Below, in pieces: positions 7,887 to 16,271 of a stretch of 64,000 nucleotides of DNA. The DNA lies in contig JAOTYE010000002.1 of NCBI GenBank assembly GCA_029862045.1, positions 186,001 to 250,000 of the forward strand. Direction: 5' to 3'. How positions within the stretch are numbered: position 1 is the first letter of the stretch; each line of letters starts with the position of its first letter. The notes beneath the pieces were generated by a model. That model had not been told where the DNA came from. It worked only from the letters and a program-made list of their open reading frames with translations, and did no database searches. The position numbers and the translations under genes were made by a program. The DNA is from Gammaproteobacteria bacterium (GTDB lineage: Bacteria > Pseudomonadota > Gammaproteobacteria > Steroidobacterales > Woeseiaceae).

Positions 7887-9740
7887 ATGACAGCAAATAT
7901 CATTGAAACAAACTCCACGCCGTTTAAGACTGTTGACGTTGACACAGTAACGGTAGACATCATCGAAAACGCGCTCAAAAACGTGCGCGTCGAAATGGAT
8001 GCGGTGCTATTTCGTACGGCAATGAGTCCCGGCATTCGCGAGCAAGGCGACTGCTTCCCGATGGTCGCGAATCGCGACGGCAAGATGGTCGTTGGTCAGT
8101 TCGGTTCTTTCATTCGCGGCTTCATGGATGCCTACGAGGGTGATATCGAAGAGGGCGACATCATTCTGACGAACGATCCGTACATGTGTAATGCGGCAGT
8201 GTCGCACTTGCCGGACTGGATCGTGCTCGTGCCAATTTTCAAAGATGGCCGTCATATGGCGTGGTCCGCGATGTTCGGTCACATGTCCGATAACGGCGGC
8301 ATGGTGCCCGGATCAATTCCGATCAGTGCGGAAACGATCTACCAGGAAGGTATTCGCATTCCGCCGACCAAACTCTACAAGAAAGGCGAGTTGCAGGCCG
8401 ATCTGCTCGAACTAATCTTGCACAACGTGCGGACCTCCGAGTGGAACCGTTTTGACTTGAACGCGCTGGTCGCGGCATGCCGTACGGCTGGCAAACGCTG
8501 CGTCGAGATCGCCGAGCGTTTCGGCGACGATACGTTTTACACGACCATGCAGATCATGCTTGATCGAAACCTCGAGGCGATGCGCGCCATCATCAACATG
8601 ATCGTTCCCGAAGAGCCGCAGTACTTCGAGGATTACGTCTGCGACGACGGTGTCGGCAAAGGACCGTACAAGATCGCGTGCAAGCTTTGGCGTGAAGGGG
8701 ATGTTGCGATCTTCGATTTCGCGGGTACTGATCCGCAGGCCAAGAGTTCGATCAATTTCTATCTCAGTGAAGATATGTTCAAGATGTTCTTCGGGTCGTT
8801 CACGATCAATCTGTTCGATCCGCATATTCTCTTTAATGATGGCTTCTACGAGCTCGTCGATGTGCGCATCCCGGAAGGCAGCCTTTTGAAGCCGAACTTT
8901 CCGGCGGCACTTTCCGGCCGGACTCACGCATTGGGGCGGATATTCGACGTCATGGGTGGCGTGTTGGGCCAAGGGGCGCCGGACGCAATGAATGCGGCAG
9001 GCTTTTCTGACAGCCCGCACTTGTTCTTCTCCGGTTACGACAAGAAGGGCGAGTGGTTCCAGTTGTTCCAAATCGGATTTGGCGGTATTCCTGGCCGGCC
9101 GGTCGGCGACGGTCCGGACGGACACTCGCTGTGGCCGGGGTTTACCAATGTACCGAACGAATTTATCGAAGCTTACTTTCCACTGCGCATCGTCAAGTAC
9201 GAGCCTATCGCCGATTCAGGAGGCGCTGGGTTACACAGAGGCGGTAATGGCCTTTCGGTGGCCTATGAGTTCCTCGTTGACGGGCAGATCGGCATTCATG
9301 ACGAACGCTGGTTGACCTATCCATGGGGCGTGCGCGGTGGCGACCCGGGCATGCGTTCGACGAAGAAACTGGTACGTGCAGACGGGAATGAAGAGTGGCT
9401 GCCGGCCAAGTGCGACGGGGTCGACGTTAAGGAGGGCGATGTCCTGTACTTCAATACCTGGGGAGGCGGTGGCTGGGGAGATCCACTGGAACGTGATCCG
9501 GAGCTCGTGCAGGTCGACGTCGCCCGTGGTCTCGTGTCTCGTGACGGTGCGCAACGTTATGGCGTTGTCATCGATGACAACGGTAGTGTCAATACAGCGG
9601 CGACCGAGAGATTGCGCGACAAGATGCGCGGTGATCGCGGTGAGACAGGCTTATTCAGTTTTGGTGGCACGATCGATGAGATCAAGGCACGTTCACTGGA
9701 AGAGACGCACCTCCCGGCGCCGGAGGCACCGAATGCCTGA
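7887..9740 (+). CDS. Hydantoinase B/oxoprolinase family protein (HyuB-like)
   Basis: The 617-residue protein has the usual HyuB layout. It begins with VDIIENALKNVRVEMDAVLFRTAMSPGIRE (split here as ENALKNVRVEMD and FRTAMSPGIRE), then a glycine-rich metal-site region, LTNDPYMCNAAVSHLPDW and GHMSDNGGMVPGSIP. The end has GGAGLHRGGNGLSVAYEF and TWGGGGWGDPLERDP, typical of the family C-terminus. It is expected to form the catalytic complex with HyuA, which supplies ATP-dependent activation. A good ribosome site (GTGAGGAG) precedes the ATG. Its last codons overlap the start of the GntR gene by 8 bases, indicating one transcript. The substrate is unknown. Confidence 0.92.
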   Translation: MTANIIETNSTPFKTVDVDTVTVDIIENALKNVRVEMDAVLFRTAMSPGIREQGDCFPMVANRDGKMVVGQFGSFIRGFMDAYEGDIEEGDIILTNDPYMCNAAVSHLPDWIVLVPIFKDGRHMAWSAMFGHMSDNGGMVPGSIPISAETIYQEGIRIPPTKLYKKGELQADLLELILHNVRTSEWNRFDLNALVAACRTAGKRCVEIAERFGDDTFYTTMQIMLDRNLEAMRAIINMIVPEEPQYFEDYVCDDGVGKGPYKIACKLWREGDVAIFDFAGTDPQAKSSINFYLSEDMFKMFFGSFTINLFDPHILFNDGFYELVDVRIPEGSLLKPNFPAALSGRTHALGRIFDVMGGVLGQGAPDAMNAAGFSDSPHLFFSGYDKKGEWFQLFQIGFGGIPGRPVGDGPDGHSLWPGFTNVPNEFIEAYFPLRIVKYEPIADSGGAGLHRGGNGLSVAYEFLVDGQIGIHDERWLTYPWGVRGGDPGMRSTKKLVRADGNEEWLPAKCDGVDVKEGDVLYFNTWGGGGWGDPLERDPELVQVDVARGLVSRDGAQRYGVVIDDNGSVNTAATERLRDKMRGDRGETGLFSFGGTIDEIKARSLEETHLPAPEAPNA

Positions 9741-10506
9741 GCTGTTGCATTCGCTAAAGTCGGATTGGCAACTGGCGCAGCATGGCGCCATGTTGCGGGT
9801 TCCGCTCTATCACCAGTTGTACTCGGTGCTCAAGGCCGCGATCCTCGACGGCACGATACCGCATGACGCGCAAATGCCGACTGAGCAACAACTTACGGAG
9901 ACGTTTGACGTGTCGCGAATCACGGCGAAGCGTGCGATGGATGAGCTTGCTGCAGAGAAATTGATCTCAAGGTTTCGCGGCAAGGGGTCTCATGTTACAT
10001 ACCACTACACACCCAAACCGGTGCGTGGACCGCTCGTCGGCATGCTCGAGAGCCTTATCGACATGGGAGAGCACAGCATCGTCCGTGTCCTATCAATCGA
10101 GAAAGTCGTGCCGCCCGTCGATATTCGTGAGCGGCTAAATCTGTCCGAAGGTGACTACGTGCACAAGGTCATTCGTGTAAGCAGTAACGAGGAGGGCGAG
10201 CCCTACGCTTACTACGTTAGCTGGACGGTCGGTATTTCCAGGGCGTACACGAAGCGCAAGCTGGAAAGTACGCCGCGTCTGAATCTGCTTCGCGAAAACG
10301 ACATCAGTCTGACCAAGATGGAGCAGGTACTCAGTGCGAAGAACGCATCTGGTCGGATTGCGGCGGAACTCGATGTTGAGCCGGGTGCTGCATTGTTGTC
10401 GGTTCGTCGCTTTAGTTCCACAGAGAGTGGCGTAATCGTTGACGTACTTGAAGCGCTGTACAACCCGGAGCGGTATCAGTTCGCCATGGTAATGGGCATC
10501 GACTAA
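9733..10506 (+). CDS. GntR-family regulator with UTRA ligand domain (HutC type)
   Basis: The protein is 257 residues from the ATG at 9733. An N-terminal winged helix-turn-helix (residues about 20-90: VPLYHQLYSVLKAAILDGTI, TEQQLTETFDVSRITAKRAM, FRGKGSHV) matches GntR. The C-terminal UTRA domain (about 100-255) contains YVHKVIRVSSNEEGEPYAYY and ends DVLEALYNPERYQF, the usual effector-binding fold. HutC-type members usually repress the operon they sit in and release DNA on binding a pathway intermediate. It overlaps the hyuB stop, so it is co-transcribed and could be autoregulated. Likely sites are the repeats before the CoA transferase and the receptor genes. Confidence 0.93.
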   Translation: MPELLHSLKSDWQLAQHGAMLRVPLYHQLYSVLKAAILDGTIPHDAQMPTEQQLTETFDVSRITAKRAMDELAAEKLISRFRGKGSHVTYHYTPKPVRGPLVGMLESLIDMGEHSIVRVLSIEKVVPPVDIRERLNLSEGDYVHKVIRVSSNEEGEPYAYYVSWTVGISRAYTKRKLESTPRLNLLRENDISLTKMEQVLSAKNASGRIAAELDVEPGAALLSVRRFSSTESGVIVDVLEALYNPERYQFAMVMGID

Positions 10507-10529
10507 CGGCGGCAAGAAGCTGTTCAATC

Positions 10530-10564
10530 TTGCCAGTTTGGATGAAAAGAACTAAAGTTATAAC
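10530..10564 (+). promoter_or_regulatory. Candidate promoter and operator before the TonB-dependent receptor
   Basis: TTGCCA (10530-10535), a 17-base spacer and TAAAGT (10553-10558) form a reasonable sigma-70-like promoter. A perfect 8-base palindrome, GTTATAAC (10557-10564), overlaps its -10 end. The same GTTATA core occurs twice before the first gene of the cluster. This supports a second, regulated transcript starting at the receptor gene, probably controlled by the GntR/UTRA protein encoded just upstream. The 95-base gap itself also hints at a promoter. No binding evidence is available. Confidence 0.4.
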
Positions 10565-10601
10565 AAAGAAGCAAAGCACTGCTTAGGAAGGGGGTAATGC
10601 T

Positions 10602-13130
10602 ATGAGAATAGCAACGAGAACGATTGTATTAATCAGCGTGTTATCGATGTTGCCGTTGGCGACGGCAAACGCCCAGCAAGGCGGCGTGTTGGCGATTGAC
10701 GAAGTCGTCGTTACAGCACGTAAGCGCGCAGAGAGTCTGCAGGACGTACCTATTGCGATAACCGCATTCACGGCACAGACGATTGAGCGAGCCGGCATCG
10801 AACGACCGGCCGACTTCATATCGCTGATGCCTAATGTCACGATCGTGGATACAGCAAACGTCGGCGATACACAGGTCAGTATTCGTGGCATCGTTTCAAC
10901 ACGTGACGCGGAGTCGACGTTCGCCTACCTGGTTGACGGCATCCTCAGCACGAACCCGAACAGCTTCAACGAAGAACTCGTTGATGTGCAGCAAATCGAA
11001 GTGCTGAAAGGACCGCAAGGTGCCCTGTACGGCCGCAATGCGGTAGCAGGCGCCATCCTGGTTACGACCAAAGAGCCCGGTGACGAATTCGCCGGCCAGA
11101 TTAAAGTGGGTGGCGGCAGCGACGGCATGGCAAAGGCCTCGCTGCGCTTTAGTGGCCCGCTTGGTGACTCGGTACGAGGCAGCCTGGCTGCCAGCTATCG
11201 CGAATTTGATGGTGTTTATTCCAATATCTACGAGAACGCCGGATCAGACGTTGACTATCTCGAGGACACGACGGTACGCGGGCGCCTGATCATTGAACCG
11301 AATGACAGGCTCACCTGGGACTTACGTGCCGGTTTCTCCGACGTCGAGGGCGGTGCGATCAATTTTAATGCCGTGTTTGCGATACCTGCTTTCGTCGACG
11401 TCTTCGGTTTCGATCAGTCGTACTTCGCAGACGTAAACGAGCACGATTTCACGTTCGCCTTCAACGTTCCCGGCGAGAACAAGCAGGAAACGACTGAGTT
11501 TGCCGTCAAGGGGGATTACGAAACTGACAATGGTGACTGGACCTTTATTGCCTCGTTCAATGATCTCGAGGAGTACCTGTTGTCCGACGGCACGAGCGCG
11601 ACGTTTTATGGTTATGAAGTGACTGCGGCATGCCAGGCCGATCGGGCGACGTTGAATAGTTTCACACGGCCGGATCTGTTCGGTGAGCCTTTCCAGCCGT
11701 TTGGTGTACTGCCCCCGCCTGATGATTTTTTGGGTGTTTATGGACCCTACACGCCAACGGCCTGTGATGGTTACCAGTACCAGGAGCGCAATCAGAAGGA
11801 TTCCAGCGTCGAGATACGCTTCACGTCTCCGCAGGATCAGTCGACCCGCTGGATTGCCGGCATCTATGCGACGGAAATTGATCGCGAGGTCGTCGTCGCG
11901 TACGGCGCCGATCAGGGTCTCGGCTTTCTGCGGCAGCCGTATATCGACCCCACAGGACCCAACCCGACCGATCTGCTGTTCTGGGACGATTTCGATACCA
12001 GCGTGATTGCGGCATTTGGCGAGGTGAGTTTCGATATCGGCGAGAGCAGTGAACTATCACTGGCATTGCGCTGGGACCAGGAGGATCGCAAGGTTCGCAA
12101 CAAGGTGCCGAACGTTGCGGCTTCAGGTCTGAATATCCACACACTCGATCCGATGACGTTTCAGCCAGGCCCGATTAACCCCGGATTTTTGACAAACCCC
12201 AGCGGCATTCCCGATCGTAAAGAGACGTTCGACCAGGTCCAGCCAAAAGTGTCGTGGCGTTGGGCTGCAAGTGATGCGGTCAATGTGTATGCGAGCTGGG
12301 GTATCGGCTTTCGTAGCGGTGGCTTCAACTCGCTCGGCAGCTCTGACCTGCTCGAGCTCTGGTTCAACACCGGCCAGCCGCCGGTGCTAGCCAATCCGAT
12401 TAATGCGCAGCTGGTCATCGAAGATACCTATGACAAGGAAGTCTCGAGCAGTTTCGAGCTGGGAGTCAAAACCCAGTTGTTGGATAATCGCTTGCGACTG
12501 AATGCCGCGGTGTTTAGCACTGACGTCGACGACAACCAGTTTTTCGAGTTCTTCGCTGGTCCTTTTGGCCTCTTGCGCGTCGTCACGACGATTGACGAGA
12601 CCACTATTCAGGGGTTTGAGGTCGACTTTAACTGGCTCGCGTCGGAAAACTTCTCGATCTTCGGTGGTGTCGGTTTCCTGGATTCCGAAATCGAGAAGAA
12701 CATCAATCGGCCGCTGTCGGAAGGTAACGATGTACCACAGGCGCCAGATGAGACCTACAACCTTGGGGCCCAGTTGGAACTCCCAATGGGCAACGACATG
12801 AATATCTATGCGCGAGTGGATTTTCAGCACGTCGGCGAAATGTGGTTCCACACGCTGCAGGGCGAGGCAACGCCGAACATCTGGGACGGCTTGTTCGCCG
12901 GCGGTGGATCCATCACGACGGATTTCTCGAAAACACAGCGTGACGCCTACGACACAGTGAATCTCCGCATTGGCTTTGAAGCAGAGCGTTGGTCTGCCAC
13001 GGTATGGGGCCGTAATATTACGGACGAAGAATATCTGGAAGAAGTGATTCCGGCTGCTGAGTTCGGCGGATCATTCATACACCCAGCCGCGACGGCTACG
13101 TATGGTGCCGACTTTAGTTTCCGCTTCTAA
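10602..13130 (+). CDS. TonB-dependent outer-membrane receptor
   Basis: The 842-residue protein starts with a signal peptide (to about residue 24, ATANAQ). A TonB-box-like IDEVVVTARKR follows, and then the plug domain with VSIRGI, YLVDGI and the motif VLKGPQGALYGRNAVAGAI. The rest is the beta-barrel and ends in Phe (DFSFRF), as outer-membrane barrels do. The group resembles the large family of receptors with TARKR after the signal peptide that import diverse organic compounds, not only siderophores. It lies between the regulator and the amidase gene, so it probably imports the compound degraded by this cluster. An AGGAAGGGGG ribosome site precedes the ATG. Confidence 0.93.
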   Translation: MRIATRTIVLISVLSMLPLATANAQQGGVLAIDEVVVTARKRAESLQDVPIAITAFTAQTIERAGIERPADFISLMPNVTIVDTANVGDTQVSIRGIVSTRDAESTFAYLVDGILSTNPNSFNEELVDVQQIEVLKGPQGALYGRNAVAGAILVTTKEPGDEFAGQIKVGGGSDGMAKASLRFSGPLGDSVRGSLAASYREFDGVYSNIYENAGSDVDYLEDTTVRGRLIIEPNDRLTWDLRAGFSDVEGGAINFNAVFAIPAFVDVFGFDQSYFADVNEHDFTFAFNVPGENKQETTEFAVKGDYETDNGDWTFIASFNDLEEYLLSDGTSATFYGYEVTAACQADRATLNSFTRPDLFGEPFQPFGVLPPPDDFLGVYGPYTPTACDGYQYQERNQKDSSVEIRFTSPQDQSTRWIAGIYATEIDREVVVAYGADQGLGFLRQPYIDPTGPNPTDLLFWDDFDTSVIAAFGEVSFDIGESSELSLALRWDQEDRKVRNKVPNVAASGLNIHTLDPMTFQPGPINPGFLTNPSGIPDRKETFDQVQPKVSWRWAASDAVNVYASWGIGFRSGGFNSLGSSDLLELWFNTGQPPVLANPINAQLVIEDTYDKEVSSSFELGVKTQLLDNRLRLNAAVFSTDVDDNQFFEFFAGPFGLLRVVTTIDETTIQGFEVDFNWLASENFSIFGGVGFLDSEIEKNINRPLSEGNDVPQAPDETYNLGAQLELPMGNDMNIYARVDFQHVGEMWFHTLQGEATPNIWDGLFAGGGSITTDFSKTQRDAYDTVNLRIGFEAERWSATVWGRNITDEEYLEEVIPAAEFGGSFIHPAATATYGADFSFRF

Positions 13131-13138
13131 TCCAGTGG

Positions 13139-13756
13139 ATGACTGACGAGCTTACAGAGAATTATCGCGGGGCTTTTGACGGCAGCCTTGGCTTCGGCGA
13201 AGCGCCCGCGCTAATTCTCGTTGACTTTGTCGCGGCATACTTCGACAAAGACAGTCCTTTGTACGCCGGTGTGGAGGACGCGTTGTCGTCCGCACTGCGT
13301 ATCCGTGATGCAGCCCGAAGTGCCGGTATTCCGGTCATCTACACAAATGTCGTGTATCAGAAGGGCGGCGGGGACGGTGGTGTTTTTTACCGTAAAGTTC
13401 CTGCGCTTGAGGTTTTTGTATCAGGCAACCCTCTGGGTGGATGGCCCGAGGGCCTCGAGCCTGCGGACGGGGAGTTGGTGATTTCCAAGCAGTATCCCAG
13501 TGCGTTTTTTGGCACTTCGCTGGCGGCGACCTTAGAGGCGAAAGGCATTGATACGCTGATAATCACAGGCCTGACGACGAGCGGTTGTGTTCGAGCGACC
13601 TGTGTCGACGCGATGTCATACGGTTTCATACCGATTGTGGTGGCGGATGCATGCGGTGACCGTCACGCGGCACCGCACGAGGCGAACCTGTTCGACATGA
13701 ACGCAAAATACGCTGATGTTGTGGACGAGCACACTGTCATCGAGCATGTTAAGTGA
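13139..13756 (+). CDS. Isochorismatase-family amidohydrolase (N-carbamoylsarcosine amidase-like)
   Basis: The fold is the cysteine-hydrolase (isochorismatase) family of 205 residues. The triad is visible as Asp29 (ALILVDFVAAYF), Lys117 (VISKQYPSAFFGT) and Cys150 (GLTTSGCVRAT). LVDFVAAYFDKDSPLYAG resembles N-carbamoylsarcosine amidohydrolase more than nicotinamidase or isochorismatase. That enzyme splits an N-carbamoyl amino acid into the amine, CO2 and ammonia, the step that follows hydantoinase. Its position 8 bases after the receptor gene in a cluster with HyuA/HyuB supports a carbamoylase role here. The true substrate is not known. Confidence 0.85.
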   Translation: MTDELTENYRGAFDGSLGFGEAPALILVDFVAAYFDKDSPLYAGVEDALSSALRIRDAARSAGIPVIYTNVVYQKGGGDGGVFYRKVPALEVFVSGNPLGGWPEGLEPADGELVISKQYPSAFFGTSLAATLEAKGIDTLIITGLTTSGCVRATCVDAMSYGFIPIVVADACGDRHAAPHEANLFDMNAKYADVVDEHTVIEHVK

Positions 13757-14670
13757 GCAGCAAGAAGATCACATTGGTCGAAGTGGGCCCGCGCGACGGG
13801 CTGCAAAGCGAGCCCGAAATCCTGCCAACGGACAGTAAAGTGGAGTTCATCAACAAGGCGATCGACGCGGGTATTCGGCGCCTGGAGGTTGCGAGCTTTG
13901 TGCATCCGAAGCGCGTGCCACAGATGGCCGATGCCGAAGCGTTGATTGAACGACTGGCCGATCATGACGATGTGTCATACGTCGGATTGATCATGAATGA
14001 GCGCGGTCTTGATCGCGCGCTCGAGACAAAGATCGATGAAATCGGCATGGTTGTCCTCTCTACCGATACCTACAACCGCAAGAACCAGGGCGTAGACATT
14101 GATGAGTCCGTTCGCGTCTGGGGTGAGATCGCAAAGCGCGCGCAGCAAAACGGCTTGCGTGCCAATGTCATGATCTCGTCCGCGTTCGGCTGTCCGTACG
14201 AGGGTGAGGTCAAGGTTGAGCGTATTGTCGAACTCGCCAGGCGGGTCGTTGACGCTAGTCCGGCGGAGCTTGGCATTGCGGACAGCATTGGCGTCGCAGT
14301 TCCGAACCAGGTCACCGAATTGCTCGGACGAGTCCGCGAAGTGATCGGTGATTTGCCGCTGCGATGTCACTTCCACAACACGCGCAACACCGGGCTTGCC
14401 AATGCTCAGGCCGCCGTAGAGTCCGGCGTCACGTATCTCGATGCGAGTATCGGCGGAATCGGCGGTTGCCCTTTTGCACCGGCGGCGACTGGCAACATTC
14501 CCACCGATGACTTGCTTTACATGCTCGACCGATCCGGTGTTGAGACCGGTGTGTCACTCGACAAAATCATCGATATCAGCCGCTGGCTCGAACAGGAACT
14601 CGGGCGCGGCGTGCCTGCCTTGCTGCCCAAGGCCGGCATCTTTCCATCAGGTGATCGCGAGACCGCCTAA
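13753..14670 (+). CDS. Hydroxymethylglutaryl-CoA lyase family protein
   Basis: The GTG start at 13753 overlaps the upstream stop (GTGA), which suggests translational coupling. The 305-residue protein has VGPRDGLQ (residues 11-18; Arg14, Asp15), CHFHNTRNTGLANA (His206, His208) and ASIGGIGGCPFAPAATGN with Cys239. These are the metal-binding and catalytic positions of HMG-CoA lyase. Relatives cleave 3-hydroxy-3-methylglutaryl-CoA or similar acyl-CoAs such as citramalyl-CoA by retro-Claisen chemistry. The type III CoA transferase in the cluster could provide the thioester. The exact acyl-CoA is undetermined; leucine catabolism is possible, but no other leucine-pathway genes are near. Confidence 0.9.
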   Translation: MSSKKITLVEVGPRDGLQSEPEILPTDSKVEFINKAIDAGIRRLEVASFVHPKRVPQMADAEALIERLADHDDVSYVGLIMNERGLDRALETKIDEIGMVVLSTDTYNRKNQGVDIDESVRVWGEIAKRAQQNGLRANVMISSAFGCPYEGEVKVERIVELARRVVDASPAELGIADSIGVAVPNQVTELLGRVREVIGDLPLRCHFHNTRNTGLANAQAAVESGVTYLDASIGGIGGCPFAPAATGNIPTDDLLYMLDRSGVETGVSLDKIIDISRWLEQELGRGVPALLPKAGIFPSGDRETA

Positions 14671-14697
14671 AGGCGGACGGTTGGCGAGAGAGCATTC

Positions 14698-15117
14698 ATG
14701 CCGCCGACACGCATTCATCATGTCAATTTTGTCGTCCACGATCTTGAAGAGGCAATGGCGCGATTCGAACGCGCGCTTGGAGTCGAGCCGTTTGAAATCA
14801 TTGATTACCGGCCACGTGGCGCCCGTGTCGCGCGGACACGCGTCGGTGAAAGCTGGTTGGTGCTCGTTTGTCCTTATGATCCGGCGTCTGTGCCAGGCCG
14901 ACATCTCGCGGAGCACGGCGAAGGATTTTTCCTTATATCATTGGGTTACGAGCATATTGGGCAGCAACTCGAGCAGCTCGAGGCCAGCGGCATCGAAGTA
15001 GTCGACCAGGCACCGCGTGACGGTATTCTCGACTGGCGCGTTGCCGACATAGGTGAGTTACACAGTGCGAAAATTCAGTTGACGCAGGACAATCCTGTAG
15101 ACGACGAACAGGACTAG
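14698..15117 (+). CDS. VOC-superfamily protein (methylmalonyl-CoA epimerase/glyoxalase-like)
   Basis: The 139-residue protein begins RIHHVNFVVHDLEEAMARFER, the opening beta-alpha-beta unit of vicinal-oxygen-chelate proteins with a candidate metal-binding His. A second unit starts near HIGQQLEQLEASGIEVVDQ. The pattern is closest to methylmalonyl-CoA epimerases, which invert an acyl-CoA stereocentre using two glutamates or a bound metal. As the last gene of the cluster after the HMG-CoA lyase homologue, an epimerase or isomerase acting on the acyl-CoA intermediate is plausible. The substrate is unknown, and other VOC functions such as a dioxygenase cannot be ruled out. Confidence 0.8.
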   Translation: MPPTRIHHVNFVVHDLEEAMARFERALGVEPFEIIDYRPRGARVARTRVGESWLVLVCPYDPASVPGRHLAEHGEGFFLISLGYEHIGQQLEQLEASGIEVVDQAPRDGILDWRVADIGELHSAKIQLTQDNPVDDEQD

Positions 15118-15187
15118 ATCGATTATTACGCCGGCATTTACCGCCTACCTGACAGGCTACACACTGGCGTGCGTCGTAGCGGCCATC

Positions 15188-15739
15188 ATGATGGTTCGGG
15201 AACGCAAAACACTGGTCTTGTTCCGGTCCGCTTACCTGAAATTTATGGTGTCAACGTGGAAGCTGTTGACCTTCGCGGTTGCTGCTCTGTCGATGATCGC
15301 CATGGCGCCCTACACCGGTGATCCAACCTGGGATTACGTCGATGCATCGTTCATGTCGATACTCACGTTCCTGACCGCGCCCTGGGCGGTCGGTACTCTT
15401 TATCTGGCGCTGAAGGGGCGGGCCAGATTGATTCACGTCTTCATTGCTGTTTGCGTCTGGATGTTTTCTGTCAGTTGGGCCTACGACGTCTACATTCTCC
15501 TCAAGCACGGTTACTATCCGCCGACCTGGTTGCCGAATATCGTGCTTTCCTCGATTCTGTACTTCGCAGCAGGACTGATGTGGAATCTGCAGCGCAAAGA
15601 AGGCAGGGGCGTTGTATTCGGATTCATGGAGCCGGACTGGCCTAATCCCGCCTATGAACTCGGTTTCCGGCAGATCATCTGGTTCGCGCTGCCGATCATG
15701 ATTCTCGTTACATTCATGATTGTTCCGTTTCTGTTATGA
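15188..15739 (+). CDS. Unrecognised multi-pass inner-membrane protein
   Basis: The protein of 183 residues from the first ATG has about four hydrophobic segments (near residues 25-45, 58-75, 84-105 and 115-135) plus one at the C-terminus (165-183). WDYVDASFMSILTFLTAPW and EPDWPNPAYELGFRQIIW are the most distinctive stretches. The reading frame stays open and hydrophobic upstream (LTGYTLACVVAAI) back to about 15122 without an ATG, GTG or TTG. A start there would need an ATT or CTG codon but would complete a further membrane helix. The next gene overlaps its stop by 4 bases. I do not recognise the family. Confidence 0.7.
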   Translation: MMVRERKTLVLFRSAYLKFMVSTWKLLTFAVAALSMIAMAPYTGDPTWDYVDASFMSILTFLTAPWAVGTLYLALKGRARLIHVFIAVCVWMFSVSWAYDVYILLKHGYYPPTWLPNIVLSSILYFAAGLMWNLQRKEGRGVVFGFMEPDWPNPAYELGFRQIIWFALPIMILVTFMIVPFLL

Positions 15740-16257
15740 ATGCGAAGAAGAAACGCAGCGTCGGTTGCCTGCTCGCGCTGGCGATTTACATACCAGTGAT
15801 CATCATCATGTACTTCATTACGGTGCCTGATGAAGTGACGAAGGACTTTACCGGCAAGAACGCCAGGGTATTTTCAATAGCAATTGTGCATGAGGGCGAC
15901 AATGGCAACGAATACAGCCGTACTACCCTGGAAGTGATTGGGGATGCCGATCCGGATCGACCGACGCCGCAGTTTCTGCTTCCCGAGCCGAAAGTTGTAA
16001 TGTCTGCGCACAACACTTACCGGGTGAATGTCCTGGAGGACCATGGCGACTGGCAACTTATTGAGTTCAACTATTCGAATACGTACACGTCCAGGTCTGT
16101 CTACAGAGCCTATGCCGATCGGGTCGAACCTGTGTCATTCCAGCTGACGTCACACGTAGGCCAGGCCATGATGGCGCTGATGCTCATCATTCCCGTGTAC
16201 TTCATAGCCTGGCTGATTACGTTTATCAGAAACCGCCGCGCGAACAAAGTCGCCTAG
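15736..16257 (+). CDS. Unrecognised membrane protein with extracytoplasmic middle domain
   Basis: The start overlaps the previous stop (ATGA), so the two are translated together. The 173 residues show one N-terminal helix (about 9-28, after MNAKKKRS), a hydrophilic domain of about 110 residues, and one C-terminal helix (about 143-163) followed by RNRRANKVA. The positive-inside rule puts both termini in the cytoplasm and the middle domain outside. That domain includes VFSIAIVHEGDNGNEYSRTT and ends DRVEPVSFQLTSHVG. No family is recognised. Together with the preceding gene it may form a small two-protein membrane complex. Confidence 0.72.
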   Translation: MNAKKKRSVGCLLALAIYIPVIIIMYFITVPDEVTKDFTGKNARVFSIAIVHEGDNGNEYSRTTLEVIGDADPDRPTPQFLLPEPKVVMSAHNTYRVNVLEDHGDWQLIEFNYSNTYTSRSVYRAYADRVEPVSFQLTSHVGQAMMALMLIIPVYFIAWLITFIRNRRANKVA

Positions 16258-16271
16258 GCAGCGATGGCTTA

